From: Aureispira anguillae
Lineage (GTDB): Bacteria; Bacteroidota; Bacteroidia; Chitinophagales; Saprospiraceae
Assembly (NCBI RefSeq): GCF_026000115.1
Contig: NZ_AP026867.1
Coordinates: 5,805,001 to 5,869,000, forward strand
Length of the DNA: 64,000 bases
Direction: 5' to 3'
Shown here: positions 1-7,886 of the stretch, piece by piece
Layout of the letters: every line of letters starts with the position of its first letter
Numbering within the stretch: position 1 is the stretch's first letter
Program-made: the position numbers and the translations under genes
The notes under the pieces: model-generated
Database searches by the model: none
Told to the model about the DNA's origin: nothing
Seen by the model: only the letters and a program-made list of their open reading frames with translations

Positions 1-68
1 TTTCTAAAATTATTTTTGTCGTCTTTTTTGCTTTTCATTTACACACTACCTCTCTTTTGAGGTGAAAG

Positions 69-99
69 CAAAGGTAATATCCCTTTTTGGTTTTCACAA
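69..99 (-). promoter_or_regulatory. Bacteroidota-type promoter for a gene left of the window
   Basis: On the minus strand TACCTTTG (69-76) matches the Bacteroidota -7 element TAnnTTTG, and a TTG at 97-99 lies 20 nt upstream as a -33 element. No gene reads leftward from here inside the window, so it would serve a gene beyond base 1. The motif match is seen; promoter activity is inferred. Confidence 0.5.
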
Positions 100-190
100 G
101 TTTTTAAAGCTAAAAAAACACACCCTACAACTCCAAAAATCACAAACTACTAAAAACCAACATTTTAAAACTAAAAATAATATTTAATCC

Positions 191-598
191 TTACATATCG
201 GCGGGTTTAGCTTCTGTATTTTTAAAAACAATAGCATCAGGATACATTTCTATTAATTCATTTAATAATGAAACAGCCTCTAGTTTTGTATAAAAACCAC
301 CTGCATAAATACGATAATAAGGCGCTTCATAAAACCAATCAATCTTAGAAGTCAAATTTTGAGCTTTTTTCTTTGCTTCCGCTACTTTTTGTGTGGCAAG
401 GTATTTATCCCTACTTAGAAACAATTGGACACTCCATACCTTTAGTGTTCTATCTTTAGAAAAGTTAAGCGCTTTTCTATGATCTAGCACCTGTCTTATA
501 GCCCCCTCCTCAACAATACGAACAATACCTTCGCTATTTTGTCCCATGCAAAAGCTAGCCAACAATAGAGTACCAATAATCGTTATCATCCATTTCAT
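191..598 (-). CDS. Secreted SPOR-domain-like protein
   Basis: This 135-residue protein has an N-terminal signal peptide (residues 1 to about 19, ending SFCMGQ) and a C-terminal part resembling a SPOR domain: WSVQLFLSRDKYLATQ, then YYRIYAGGFYTKLEAVSLL, the usual pair of beta-alpha units with the R-[IV]-x-x-G-x-[FY] motif. SPOR domains bind denuded peptidoglycan, so an envelope location is likely. The start lies 11 bp after the stop of the DeoC-like gene, so the two are probably co-transcribed, although no functional link is apparent. The SPOR call rests on motif shape. Confidence 0.65.
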   Translation of the reverse strand: MKWMITIIGTLLLASFCMGQNSEGIVRIVEEGAIRQVLDHRKALNFSKDRTLKVWSVQLFLSRDKYLATQKVAEAKKKAQNLTSKIDWFYEAPYYRIYAGGFYTKLEAVSLLNELIEMYPDAIVFKNTEAKPADM

Positions 599-609
599 AA
601 TAATAAGAT

Positions 610-1251
610 CTACTTTATGAGTTGAGGACCTAAAGAAGTTCCTAATTTAGAAACTCCTGCCTCTATTAGTTTCACTGCAAAAGTTTTCGACCTAACTCCG
701 CCAACAGCAATTAAGTCAATTCCTTTTGTATGTTCTTTTAGAAGGGTTACCATTTCTAGTGTATTATCCTCTCTTTCTAGCTCCATGGTATTTTTTATAC
801 CATCAACTTGTATATCACAGCAGATTTCGCAGAGTTTTTTTATTTCTTCACCAGTTAAGAACCTTGTTTCTAAAATAACTTTAATTTTTTTCCCCTTTAA
901 ATGAGCAGCAGTTGTAACGCTATCTATGTCATTTCTAACATGAGACCAATTTCCATCTTTTACAGCAGCAATATTTACAACCATTTCTATTTCATCCACC
1001 CCTTCGTCTATGGCTCTTTTAGCCTCTTCAACTTTTACAGGTATTGCATGATAGCCCATAGGAAACCCTATAGCTGTAATAACCCTAACGGCTTCCTTTT
1101 CTAAAAGAGAGACAGCAGTTCTGACATAAAAAGGTGGTACGCAAACTGCTGAAAACTTATATTCTAAAGCTTCTTGACACAATTTTTTTATATCTATTGT
1201 TGTTGTGTCCGATTTCAATAGAGTATTCTCGATATAATTATTTAATTCCAT
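610..1251 (-). CDS. DeoC-family aldolase (deoxyribose-phosphate aldolase-like)
   Basis: The 213-residue protein has the DeoC TIM-barrel pattern: LLKSDTTT near the start, GFPMGYH, DEIEMVVNIAAVKDG, KVILETRFLT, the Schiff-base-lysine strand DGIKNT, and GGVRSKTFAVKLIEAG near the end. Typical DeoC (about 210-260 aa) cleaves 2-deoxyribose-5-phosphate to glyceraldehyde-3-phosphate and acetaldehyde. Compared with E. coli DeoC, Lys167 appears kept (in IKNT), but Asp102 is Glu (EIEMV) and the Lys201 position is Ile (LIAVGGVR). Activity may therefore be altered, and the symbol deoC is withheld. It is first in a short unit with the SPOR gene. Confidence 0.8.
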   Translation of the reverse strand: MELNNYIENTLLKSDTTTIDIKKLCQEALEYKFSAVCVPPFYVRTAVSLLEKEAVRVITAIGFPMGYHAIPVKVEEAKRAIDEGVDEIEMVVNIAAVKDGNWSHVRNDIDSVTTAAHLKGKKIKVILETRFLTGEEIKKLCEICCDIQVDGIKNTMELEREDNTLEMVTLLKEHTKGIDLIAVGGVRSKTFAVKLIEAGVSKLGTSLGPQLIK

Positions 1252-1327
1252 TGATAGGAGAAAAACCTAGGCTAAAACCAATAAGCACAGTATTAACCTT
1301 TATTCTTTTTTACTTATTAAAAAATCA

Positions 1328-1354
1328 AGACAACATACATTAGAATGTTGTCTT
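1328..1354 (-). terminator. Terminator of the alkaline phosphatase transcript
   Basis: AAGACAACAT and ATGTTGTCTT form a perfect 10-bp stem around a 7-nt loop. On the minus strand the stem is followed by GATTTTTTAA, a T-rich tract. It lies about 170 nt beyond the phosphatase stop codon. The 1355-1523 interval between holds no convincing gene. Confidence 0.65.
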
Positions 1355-1523
1355 TTATTATAATGTTGAGACGAACTCCATTCATTTGTTTTACCAAATT
1401 ATTAGGTAAAAGTAGTAATATTATTAACTCCTATGGGTATAATTCAAAATGGAATTTTAGTTTTTTTTATTTTGTTCCAACTCAATTCCTATATCCTACC
1501 AATAAAGTGATGCTCTATCAGTA

Positions 1524-2666
1524 TTACTTGTCCTCTCCCAAATTCATTAAATACTTTAGTTTGTAGAAGATTTCCGTATTATCCATTATCCCAGTAAAGG
1601 ATTCCGCTCCAGGTCCATAAGCAAAAATAGGAACCATGGTTGCAGTGTGATAATCTGAAGTAAATTTTCCATCAACCTTTCCTTCTTTTTTACTTCCCCC
1701 TGTAATGCTATATCCTCCTGTTTCGTGATCAGCAGTAACCAGCACCAAAGTATTGCCATCTTTTTGGGCAAAAGATAAAACTTTTTGAATCGTTTGATCA
1801 AAATCTAATATTTCTTCAATGATATAATCCGACTTATTTTCATGTCCTCCCCAATCAATCTGAGCTCCCTCTATCATCAGAAAAAAATTAGACTGAGCAG
1901 ATAAGTTTAATACATCAACCGCCTTTTCAGCAGCTAAAGGCAAAAACGCCCCCCGTTCTTCCAGTCTAGGGGGCAACTTTGGAGAAATTAGGCAAATCAT
2001 TCGTTCTGGTCGATAGTCTCCGACTTGTTGGATATTGTCCGTTACAAAATACCCTTTAGTTTGAGCTTCCAATATTAAATCTCGACCATCTAATCCATCC
2101 TTAAAATAATTCCATCCTCCCCCCATTAAAACCTCTATATCTTTGGTCATAAATTCAGCAGCCAACTTTCGATTCACACGACTTCGGGTTGGTTGATGCC
2201 CATAAAAGCAGGCAGGAGTAGCATGCGTAACAGTTGCCGTGGTTACAATTCCTGTACGCCAATCATGCTCTTCTGCATGTTCTAATATTGTTTTCAATTT
2301 TTTTTGATGTACATCCATTGAAATAGCACCATTATACGTTTTTGTTCCAGTAGCCATTGCTGTTGCTCCAGCAGCACTATCTGTTATCAATTTAGTGGAG
2401 TAAGTCTTCACCAAACCAATATGACGAAACTGCTCTAGTGCTAAGGCCTCCTTCTTGGCAATTCCACCAGCTGTTATATGTGTTAATCCCATTCCATCCC
2501 CAATCAAAAAAATAACATTTTTAGGGCGTTCATTAGACACAAATGTATTTACTTCTTTTTCTTCAATTTTTGTCATCTTAGCTTTTTCTTTATCCTTTTT
2601 AGGAGCGCTAGAATTGGTACAGCTAAAACTAAGCAACAAGCAAATTATGGTTATTAATTTATTCAT
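1524..2666 (-). CDS. Alkaline phosphatase, lipoprotein
   Basis: This 380-residue protein belongs to the alkaline phosphatase superfamily and hydrolyses phosphate monoesters outside the cytoplasm. Visible motifs are the metal-binding FLIGDGMG (Asp57), the nucleophile motif TDSAAGATAMATG (Asp96-Ser97), the metal ligands of MIEGAQIDWGGH and VTADHETGG near residue 315. The N-terminus is a lipoprotein signal peptide with lipobox LSFSC (Cys16), followed by a charged linker rich in Lys and Glu, so it is probably anchored to a membrane facing the periplasm or surface. It is shorter than E. coli PhoA but complete for the core fold. It appears monocistronic, with its own downstream terminator. Confidence 0.92.
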   Translation of the reverse strand: MNKLITIICLLLSFSCTNSSAPKKDKEKAKMTKIEEKEVNTFVSNERPKNVIFLIGDGMGLTHITAGGIAKKEALALEQFRHIGLVKTYSTKLITDSAAGATAMATGTKTYNGAISMDVHQKKLKTILEHAEEHDWRTGIVTTATVTHATPACFYGHQPTRSRVNRKLAAEFMTKDIEVLMGGGWNYFKDGLDGRDLILEAQTKGYFVTDNIQQVGDYRPERMICLISPKLPPRLEERGAFLPLAAEKAVDVLNLSAQSNFFLMIEGAQIDWGGHENKSDYIIEEILDFDQTIQKVLSFAQKDGNTLVLVTADHETGGYSITGGSKKEGKVDGKFTSDYHTATMVPIFAYGPGAESFTGIMDNTEIFYKLKYLMNLGEDK

Positions 2667-2850
2667 TTAGTATATTCCAATTTGTAATAGACTTCATTAC
2701 ATTTTTTCCCTATTTATTTTGTTTTTCTAACAATGCCTTTGTGATAAAAGGTTCTCTCAAAGATAGAAAAACACTAAAGATTGCTAACAAGCATAAACTA
2801 ACGTTTAGTAACTGGTAGAAATAAGTTGATTATTGGTTATAGAAAATAAT

Positions 2851-2887
2851 AAAAGTCATCCTAGAATAAAATCACTAGGATGACTTT
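2851..2887 (-). terminator. Terminator after the CBS-domain gene
   Basis: AAAGTCATCCTAG and CTAGGATGACTTT form a perfect 13-bp stem with a 10-nt loop. It lies 75 nt downstream of the CBS gene stop and upstream of the phosphatase gene, so it isolates the two leftward genes. The A/T base pairs at the foot supply the U tract. Confidence 0.75.
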
Positions 2888-2961
2888 CAACCTCAAAAAA
2901 TCTAATTATACGCTAAAAAATTAGCCCATTTTTTATGTTCTATAAATAACGTTGTGCTAAG

Positions 2962-3624
2962 TTAGACGTCTAAATAACGCATTAATCCTTCATAACGATC
3001 ATTAAGCGTATCAATAAACTCAGATTCATAAAAAGAAGATTTCACATCGTATCCAAACCGTTCTAGGGTAGCAACAATATGTTTAAGATCCTCTTTATTT
3101 AACTTTAATGTCAACTCCAATGTATTCGTACCATAAGGAGAAGAAATAAAACTGCTTAAGATGGTTGCATTTTCTAGTTCAATGAGCCTAGATATTTCTG
3201 ACAATGAATAATCTCTAGGTGCCATTTCTAAGACAAGCACCCCTCCTGGATGCGTGATAGAACCTGTGTCTGCTAATTTTCGAATTAGGTCTTCTATCGT
3301 AATTAACCCCATATAGTCACCTTCATTATTAAGAACAGGTATAACGGTCAAATTAAAATTGACGACCAGTTTCATAATATCGTAGAGATGTTTTTGAGCA
3401 GGAACAAATTTGGGCAATAAAACAGGTTGGCTTTTTTTAATTGTTGTCTCCGCATCTACAAAATTAAGCACTTCGTCTTCTGACAAAATCCCCAATAATT
3501 TGCCGTCTTCAACAACTGGTAAATGCCTTACATGAAAATCATTCATCCATAACAATGCCTTTACTCCTGTATCATTGAGTTTAAGCGGAGGTACAGAATA
3601 TGATATTAGTGTTGATGCATACAT
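2962..3624 (-). CDS. Two-CBS-domain protein (AcuB-like)
   Basis: The 220-residue soluble protein has two CBS motifs in the first 125 residues (LLWMNDFHVRHLPVVEDGKL and the second copy around VVNFNLTVIPVLNNEGDYMG), which together form a Bateman module that usually binds adenosine nucleotides. The C-terminal 85 residues (from about GGVLVLEMAPRDYSLSEISR) look like an ACT-type regulatory domain, as in AcuB-like proteins. No catalytic domain is present, so it probably senses a small ligand and acts on a partner. The target cannot be told from the neighbours, and no clear promoter motif was seen upstream. Confidence 0.8.
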   Translation of the reverse strand: MYASTLISYSVPPLKLNDTGVKALLWMNDFHVRHLPVVEDGKLLGILSEDEVLNFVDAETTIKKSQPVLLPKFVPAQKHLYDIMKLVVNFNLTVIPVLNNEGDYMGLITIEDLIRKLADTGSITHPGGVLVLEMAPRDYSLSEISRLIELENATILSSFISSPYGTNTLELTLKLNKEDLKHIVATLERFGYDVKSSFYESEFIDTLNDRYEGLMRYLDV

Positions 3625-3902
3625 ATTATCTTTGTTACTGTCTGTTAAAAATTTTATTCATAAGGGAACAATAAAAAAACGTTTTATTCTTCCTTAATAA
3701 TGAAGTGTGCATTATATGTTACCTTATAAAAACAAAAAAATAACCTTTTTTGCGTCTATAAGTGCTTATTTTAAGTTTATTTTAAGATTCTGGACTATTT
3801 TTATGTGTTTGAATCTGTCATTTTTTTGATCATCACCGCCCCCTTTTTTACAAGAAAAAAGCATAGGCAACTGAACAACAACAGGCTTCAAGGCTGGGCA
3901 AT

Positions 3903-4472
3903 TTATTTTACACAAGTACTCAGCCAATTTTCCAAAATAGCTAAGCCTTCAATGGTCAGAATAGATTCAGGGTGAAACTGTAGCCCCTTTATGGAGTAGT
4001 TTTGATGTTGAATCGCCATAATTTCATGATGTTCTGTCCAAGCTATAGGCTCTAAACAAGTTGGCAAGTCTTTTAATAATAGAGAGTGGTAGCGCATTAC
4101 CTGTGTTGGATTTTGAATGTTTTTAAAAAGCGCTTCCCCGTTATGCTTTATTTTTGAAGTTTTGCCATGCATTGGTATAGATGCATGTACAAGTTTTGCA
4201 CCAAAGTATTCTCCAATAGCTTGCATTCCCAAACAAATCCCTAAAATGGGCACCTTAGTGTAAAAATGGGCGATTACGTCCATTAATATTCCTGCATTGG
4301 CTGGGCGTTGGGGACCAGGAGAAAGGACAATTCCCCCAAAATGAAACTGCTCTAGTTCCATAATGGATATTTTGTCATTCCGTATAACGGTACATTTTGC
4401 GCCTAATTGGCAGAAATAGTCGTATAGATTATAAGTAAAAGAATCATAGTTGTCTAAGATCAACAAATGCAT
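3903..4472 (-). CDS. Glutamine amidotransferase, anthranilate/aminodeoxychorismate synthase component II
   Basis: Class I glutamine amidotransferase of 189 residues, TrpG/PabA type. It opens with LILDNYDSFTYNL, has the oxyanion motif SPGPQRPANAG, the nucleophile motif GICLGMQAIG (Cys80) and the His167/Glu169 pair in LQFHPES. It would release ammonia from glutamine for a chorismate-using partner (TrpE or PabB), which is not in this window. I start at ATG 4472, because the family begins at MxLLILDNYDSF; an in-frame longer start would overlap the upstream gene deeply. Only one base separates this ATG from the cvpA-like stop, so translation is probably coupled. The usual His after GxCLG is Met here. 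TrpG and PabA cannot be separated by sequence alone. Confidence 0.88.
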   Translation of the reverse strand: MHLLILDNYDSFTYNLYDYFCQLGAKCTVIRNDKISIMELEQFHFGGIVLSPGPQRPANAGILMDVIAHFYTKVPILGICLGMQAIGEYFGAKLVHASIPMHGKTSKIKHNGEALFKNIQNPTQVMRYHSLLLKDLPTCLEPIAWTEHHEIMAIQHQNYSIKGLQFHPESILTIEGLAILENWLSTCVK

Positions 4473-4473
4473 A

Positions 4474-5640
4474 TCATCCTTCATATTCAACTTCTTCTTC
4501 AGGTTCATCATCTGATTCTTCAGTGTTAGATATAGTATCTTTCGTTGGGCTAATCGTTGGTTGGTTAATAGAATCGTTAGCAAATTCTAAAGAATCTCTT
4601 GGTTGTAAGTCTGGCTCTGGTGTTTCATATTCCTCTACTGGTTGCACAACGTTTTTATGTTCTTCTTCAGAATAAACATTAATTGGCTTATCCTTGGGTA
4701 CCTTTTGCTCATTCAACCGCTCTAAGGCAATACTCATATAATCTAAAAATTCTTTAATGAATGGAGCAATTCCCTTCATCACCTGGGTTCCTCTTTGAGG
4801 GATAACTTCAATATATTTGTAAAAGAAAGAGGTTGTGCTTTTGGCTGCTAAATAATCATCCATACATTGGAATTTGATTGTATTATTAACCGACTCAACC
4901 AAAAAGGTGCTATCACAAAAGCAACGCATCTGATCTTCAATCATTAAGTATAATTGTCCACCTGATTTGACTCTCACCGTATCCTCTGGTAAGATATCCC
5001 ATTGTTGCTTCGTTGTTCCAACATAACCACGGTAGGTATTTGTTTCTATATGCTTAAAACCAAAGCTTAAGCTTGCAGCGCCCTCATCCTCCTTTTTTTC
5101 CTTTCTACCTTTAAATTTATAGGGGTTATGATCATCATCAATTTTCATATAAATGGTATCTGGAAGCCCTGTTCTTTTGGCAGGTGCCACCAAACGAATA
5201 TCTCGATCCGTTTGCACCGCTGTTATTTCATCATTAAAAATTAATTTGACTACGCCTGCTTGACCAAAGAAAATAACCAATACACTATATAGTAGAGTAA
5301 AAATAATCCCCATTACTAATCCCCCCACTACTTGGCTAATTATATCAAAGCGTTTATTGTCGACTGTTTCTTCAATCAGCTTTGTCAAGATTCTAGCCAA
5401 CATCAAAACGATTAAGAGGGTAATAAAAAAAGCAATAAAAGGCAAAAATACGGTATCAATATTAAAGGTATCAATAATAATATTGGTTGTCATAGGTGTA
5501 AAAGCCATTGCTGTTAACACAGCGAAGGCAAGCGAAAGTACCATCAAGGCAACTTTCATCAACCCAAAGCTAAACCCAAAATAAAAACCAAAGGCCGCCA
5601 TTATTATAAATAAGATATCTACTGCATTGATATAGCTCAT
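4474..5640 (-). CDS. CvpA-family membrane protein with long C-terminal extension
   Basis: The first 130 residues match the CvpA family: four hydrophobic segments (about 8-28, 30-50, 62-85 and 98-125) and the conserved opening with DILFIIMAAFGFYFGFSFG. CvpA proteins (about 160-200 aa) affect colicin V secretion and envelope processes by an unknown mechanism. This one has 388 residues: after the membrane part comes a mixed soluble region (about 155-290), then an acidic Pro/Glu/Ser-rich tail ending EEEVEYEG. Only the N-terminal part supports the name. The stop is one base from the ATG of the amidotransferase gene, indicating an operon. Confidence 0.82.
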   Translation of the reverse strand: MSYINAVDILFIIMAAFGFYFGFSFGLMKVALMVLSLAFAVLTAMAFTPMTTNIIIDTFNIDTVFLPFIAFFITLLIVLMLARILTKLIEETVDNKRFDIISQVVGGLVMGIIFTLLYSVLVIFFGQAGVVKLIFNDEITAVQTDRDIRLVAPAKRTGLPDTIYMKIDDDHNPYKFKGRKEKKEDEGAASLSFGFKHIETNTYRGYVGTTKQQWDILPEDTVRVKSGGQLYLMIEDQMRCFCDSTFLVESVNNTIKFQCMDDYLAAKSTTSFFYKYIEVIPQRGTQVMKGIAPFIKEFLDYMSIALERLNEQKVPKDKPINVYSEEEHKNVVQPVEEYETPEPDLQPRDSLEFANDSINQPTISPTKDTISNTEESDDEPEEEVEYEG

Positions 5641-5670
5641 TCTGAACGTTATATTTTGCCAAAAAACAAA

Positions 5671-5714
5671 ACATGGGTCAACTCAAACTCTGGTAAATTC
5701 GAGATAACCCACGT
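5671..5714 (-). terminator. Terminator after yqeY-like gene
   Basis: ACATGGGTCAACTC and GAGATAACCCACGT form an imperfect stem that pairs better as minus-strand RNA (G-U pairs). It lies 24 nt after the YqeY stop and before the CvpA-like start, consistent with ending the yqeY transcript. Confidence 0.5.
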
Positions 5715-5737
5715 CTTATGTATTATTCTTAATTATT

Positions 5738-6184
5738 TTATGACAATAAACCCTTTACCAGCATGGAAATTGTTTTGCCATCTGCTTTTCCTGCAAATTG
5801 TTTGTTGGCCATTCCCATTACTTTCCCCATATCCTTCATAGAACTAGCTCCTACTTGTTCTACAATCGCTTTAATGGCAACTGCTAATTCTTCCTCGCTC
5901 ATTTGTTGAGGCAAAAATTCTTTAATGATGTCCATTTCCTCTTTCTCTGGTCCTGCCAAATCATCTCGATTTTGTTTTGAATATATTTCATAAGAATCCT
6001 GACGTTCTTTGACCATTTTTTGCAAGAGTTTGATCTCTTGATCCTCTGTAATTTCTTCTCCTGAGCCACTTGTTTTTAATAATAACAACTGTGCTTTAAC
6101 GGCACGCAAGGTACGTTTTCTAGCTTCATCCTTCTGCTTCATGGCATCTTTGATGCCCGCATTGATACGGTCAGTCAAACTCAT
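5738..6184 (-). CDS. GatB/YqeY domain protein
   Basis: The 148-residue cytoplasmic protein is a stand-alone YqeY domain: it starts MSLTDRINAGIKDAMKQKD, has the typical RTLRAVKAQL helix, the QKMVKERQDSYEIY segment and the C-terminal GKVMGMANKQFAGKADG tail module. This domain also forms the tail of GatB, the tRNA-dependent amidotransferase subunit, so a tRNA-related role is suspected, but no reaction is established for the free form. Length is normal for the family. The gene is probably monocistronic, given the hairpin downstream and 508 non-coding bases upstream. Confidence 0.9.
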   Translation of the reverse strand: MSLTDRINAGIKDAMKQKDEARKRTLRAVKAQLLLLKTSGSGEEITEDQEIKLLQKMVKERQDSYEIYSKQNRDDLAGPEKEEMDIIKEFLPQQMSEEELAVAIKAIVEQVGASSMKDMGKVMGMANKQFAGKADGKTISMLVKGLLS

Positions 6185-6692
6185 AACACTACTTTTGTTT
6201 TAATTTTATAGTTTGTAACTAAAAGCTTAATTTAGCGGATTTGCCAGAAAATCAAGCCATTTCACCAACTATATTGATTTTTAATTATTTAATGTGTAAA
6301 AATAACAAATTCTATTACAGAATGCATTTTGACCCAAAAAAGTTCTTAAATAATCACTAAAATCTATTTTATCTTCAACTCTAGCCACAAAAATTTGTAT
6401 TTTTAGCTATTAACTAGGTACAGGGCAAAAAGAAATAGCATTAAATAAAGTAAGGTTTTAGATCTTTTTGCGCTTAGATTAAACGGTACTTCAAAATTAT
6501 TCCGACTAAATATATACTGTGTTAAATTTGTTCTTTGGTTGATCCTATTTGGCACATTTTAAGTAAATAAGTAACTGGAGTATTAAATTTTTCAAGATAC
6601 AGTTATAATGTATTGAACGCATTTAGAAAATAAAACAATTTTTTGAATGAGGTCAATCACAGTTATTTATTTTTTCATACAACTGACAGACA
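6185..6692. other. 508-bp intergenic region between divergent genes
   Basis: AT-rich DNA between yqeY (leftward) and the thioredoxin gene (rightward). I see no gene, RNA or strong repeat in it. TAAATTTG at 6523-6530 fits the TAnnTTTG -7 consensus on the plus strand, 160 nt before the thioredoxin ATG, but has no TTG at the proper distance. No minus-strand promoter motif for yqeY was recognised. Confidence 0.4.
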
Positions 6693-7826
6693 ATGAAACA
6701 ACTTCTTACAGGACTAATCTTATTGGCTAGCCTACAATTTGTTTTTGCCTCCGAAGGCATTCATTTTTTCAAGGGCAGTTTCAAAGAAGCTCAAGCATTA
6801 GCCGCAAAAGAACATAAACTTATTTTTATGGATGCCTACACTTCTTGGTGTGGCCCTTGTAAACGTATGGCTAGAGATGTATTTTCGGCTGCCGAAGTTG
6901 GCAAGTTTTTTAATAAGCATTTTATCAATATCAAAGTAGATATGGAAAAAGGGGAAGGGCCTCGATTGGCTGGCAAATATAGAGTTAGTTCTTATCCTAC
7001 TTTATTATTTTTAGACGAAAAAGGGGAAGTAGTCCATGCTGCAAAAGGCGGTAGACCTGCTGATCAATTCTTAGGTTTAGGAAAAGTCGCATTGAGCAAA
7101 AATGACAAATCTGGCGAATATGCCAAGCAGTATGAAGAAGGAAATCGTGAGCCTGCCTTTTTAAGAGCCTATGCTTATGCCCTTTTAAATAGTGCCAAAC
7201 CTAATTTAAAAATAGCAAATGAATACCTAAAAACTCAAAAGGAATTGACCAACGATGAGAATTTAGAGTTTTTATTTGATTTTGCCAATGAGGCTGATTC
7301 TAAGATTTTTGAATTAGCCATCTTACATAAAACATCAATTGTTGCGCTCAAATCAGAAGCTGATTTTCAAGAAAAAATAAAAGCAGCTTGTGATGCAACG
7401 ATCGATAAGGCAATTGAGTTTAACGTCGCTAGTTTAGTAAATGAAGCTAAAACAAAAATGAAAGCCGCCAACCCTAAATTTGCAAAAGAGTATAGTATGT
7501 TGGCCGATATTAAATATGCTGCGGGTACAAAGGATATGGAAGCTTATGCTAATTCTACAGATAAGTTTCTAAAAAAATATGCCAAACGAGATGCCAAAAC
7601 CTTACATCAATATGCTCATACTTTTTTAATTAAAACCAATGAAACTAAATTATTAGAAAAAGCAGAAAAATGGGCAAAGCAAGCTACTAACATTGATTTC
7701 AACCCTAAATATTTGCGTACTCATAGCGATCTTTTGCGCAAATTAGGGCGAGTAGAGGAAGCGGAGGAAGTTATGAAAAAAGCAAATGAGTTGAGTGGTG
7801 AAAAATCTAGTTTTATAAAATCCTAA
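6693..7826 (+). CDS. Secreted thioredoxin-fold protein with helical C-terminal region
   Basis: The 377-residue protein has a signal peptide (1 to about 19, ending FVFA) followed by a thioredoxin-like domain (about 25-135) with the redox motif TSWCGPCKRMA (Cys53, Cys56) and the cis-proline region VSSYPTLLFLDEKG. The remaining 240 residues are Lys/Ala/Glu-rich and predicted helical, with TPR-like spacing near the end (KAEKWAKQATNIDFNPKYLR). It probably acts as a periplasmic thiol-disulfide protein on cell-envelope or secreted clients; the partner is unknown. It is transcribed alone and shares a hairpin terminator with the convergent Wzi-like gene. Confidence 0.85.
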   Translation: MKQLLTGLILLASLQFVFASEGIHFFKGSFKEAQALAAKEHKLIFMDAYTSWCGPCKRMARDVFSAAEVGKFFNKHFINIKVDMEKGEGPRLAGKYRVSSYPTLLFLDEKGEVVHAAKGGRPADQFLGLGKVALSKNDKSGEYAKQYEEGNREPAFLRAYAYALLNSAKPNLKIANEYLKTQKELTNDENLEFLFDFANEADSKIFELAILHKTSIVALKSEADFQEKIKAACDATIDKAIEFNVASLVNEAKTKMKAANPKFAKEYSMLADIKYAAGTKDMEAYANSTDKFLKKYAKRDAKTLHQYAHTFLIKTNETKLLEKAEKWAKQATNIDFNPKYLRTHSDLLRKLGRVEEAEEVMKKANELSGEKSSFIKS

Positions 7827-7835
7827 GCTTATTTG

Positions 7836-7876
7836 GAAATTTGGAGATGAAACAATGTAAATCATCTCCAAATTTC
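7836..7876. terminator. Bidirectional terminator between convergent genes
   Basis: GAAATTTGGAGATGA and TCATCTCCAAATTTC form a perfect 15-bp stem with an 11-nt loop. It is 9 nt after the thioredoxin stop and 10 nt after the stop of the leftward Wzi-like gene, so one hairpin serves both. Confidence 0.85.
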
Positions 7877-7886
7877 TAAATCGTAT

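Noticed and set aside
11-18. TATTTTTG on the plus strand as a promoter
   Set aside because: No rightward gene follows nearby; chance match in AT-rich DNA.
1345-1566. Rightward 73-codon open frame after the alkaline phosphatase gene
   Set aside because: It overlaps the phosphatase end on the other strand and starts inside the terminator hairpin; low-complexity product.
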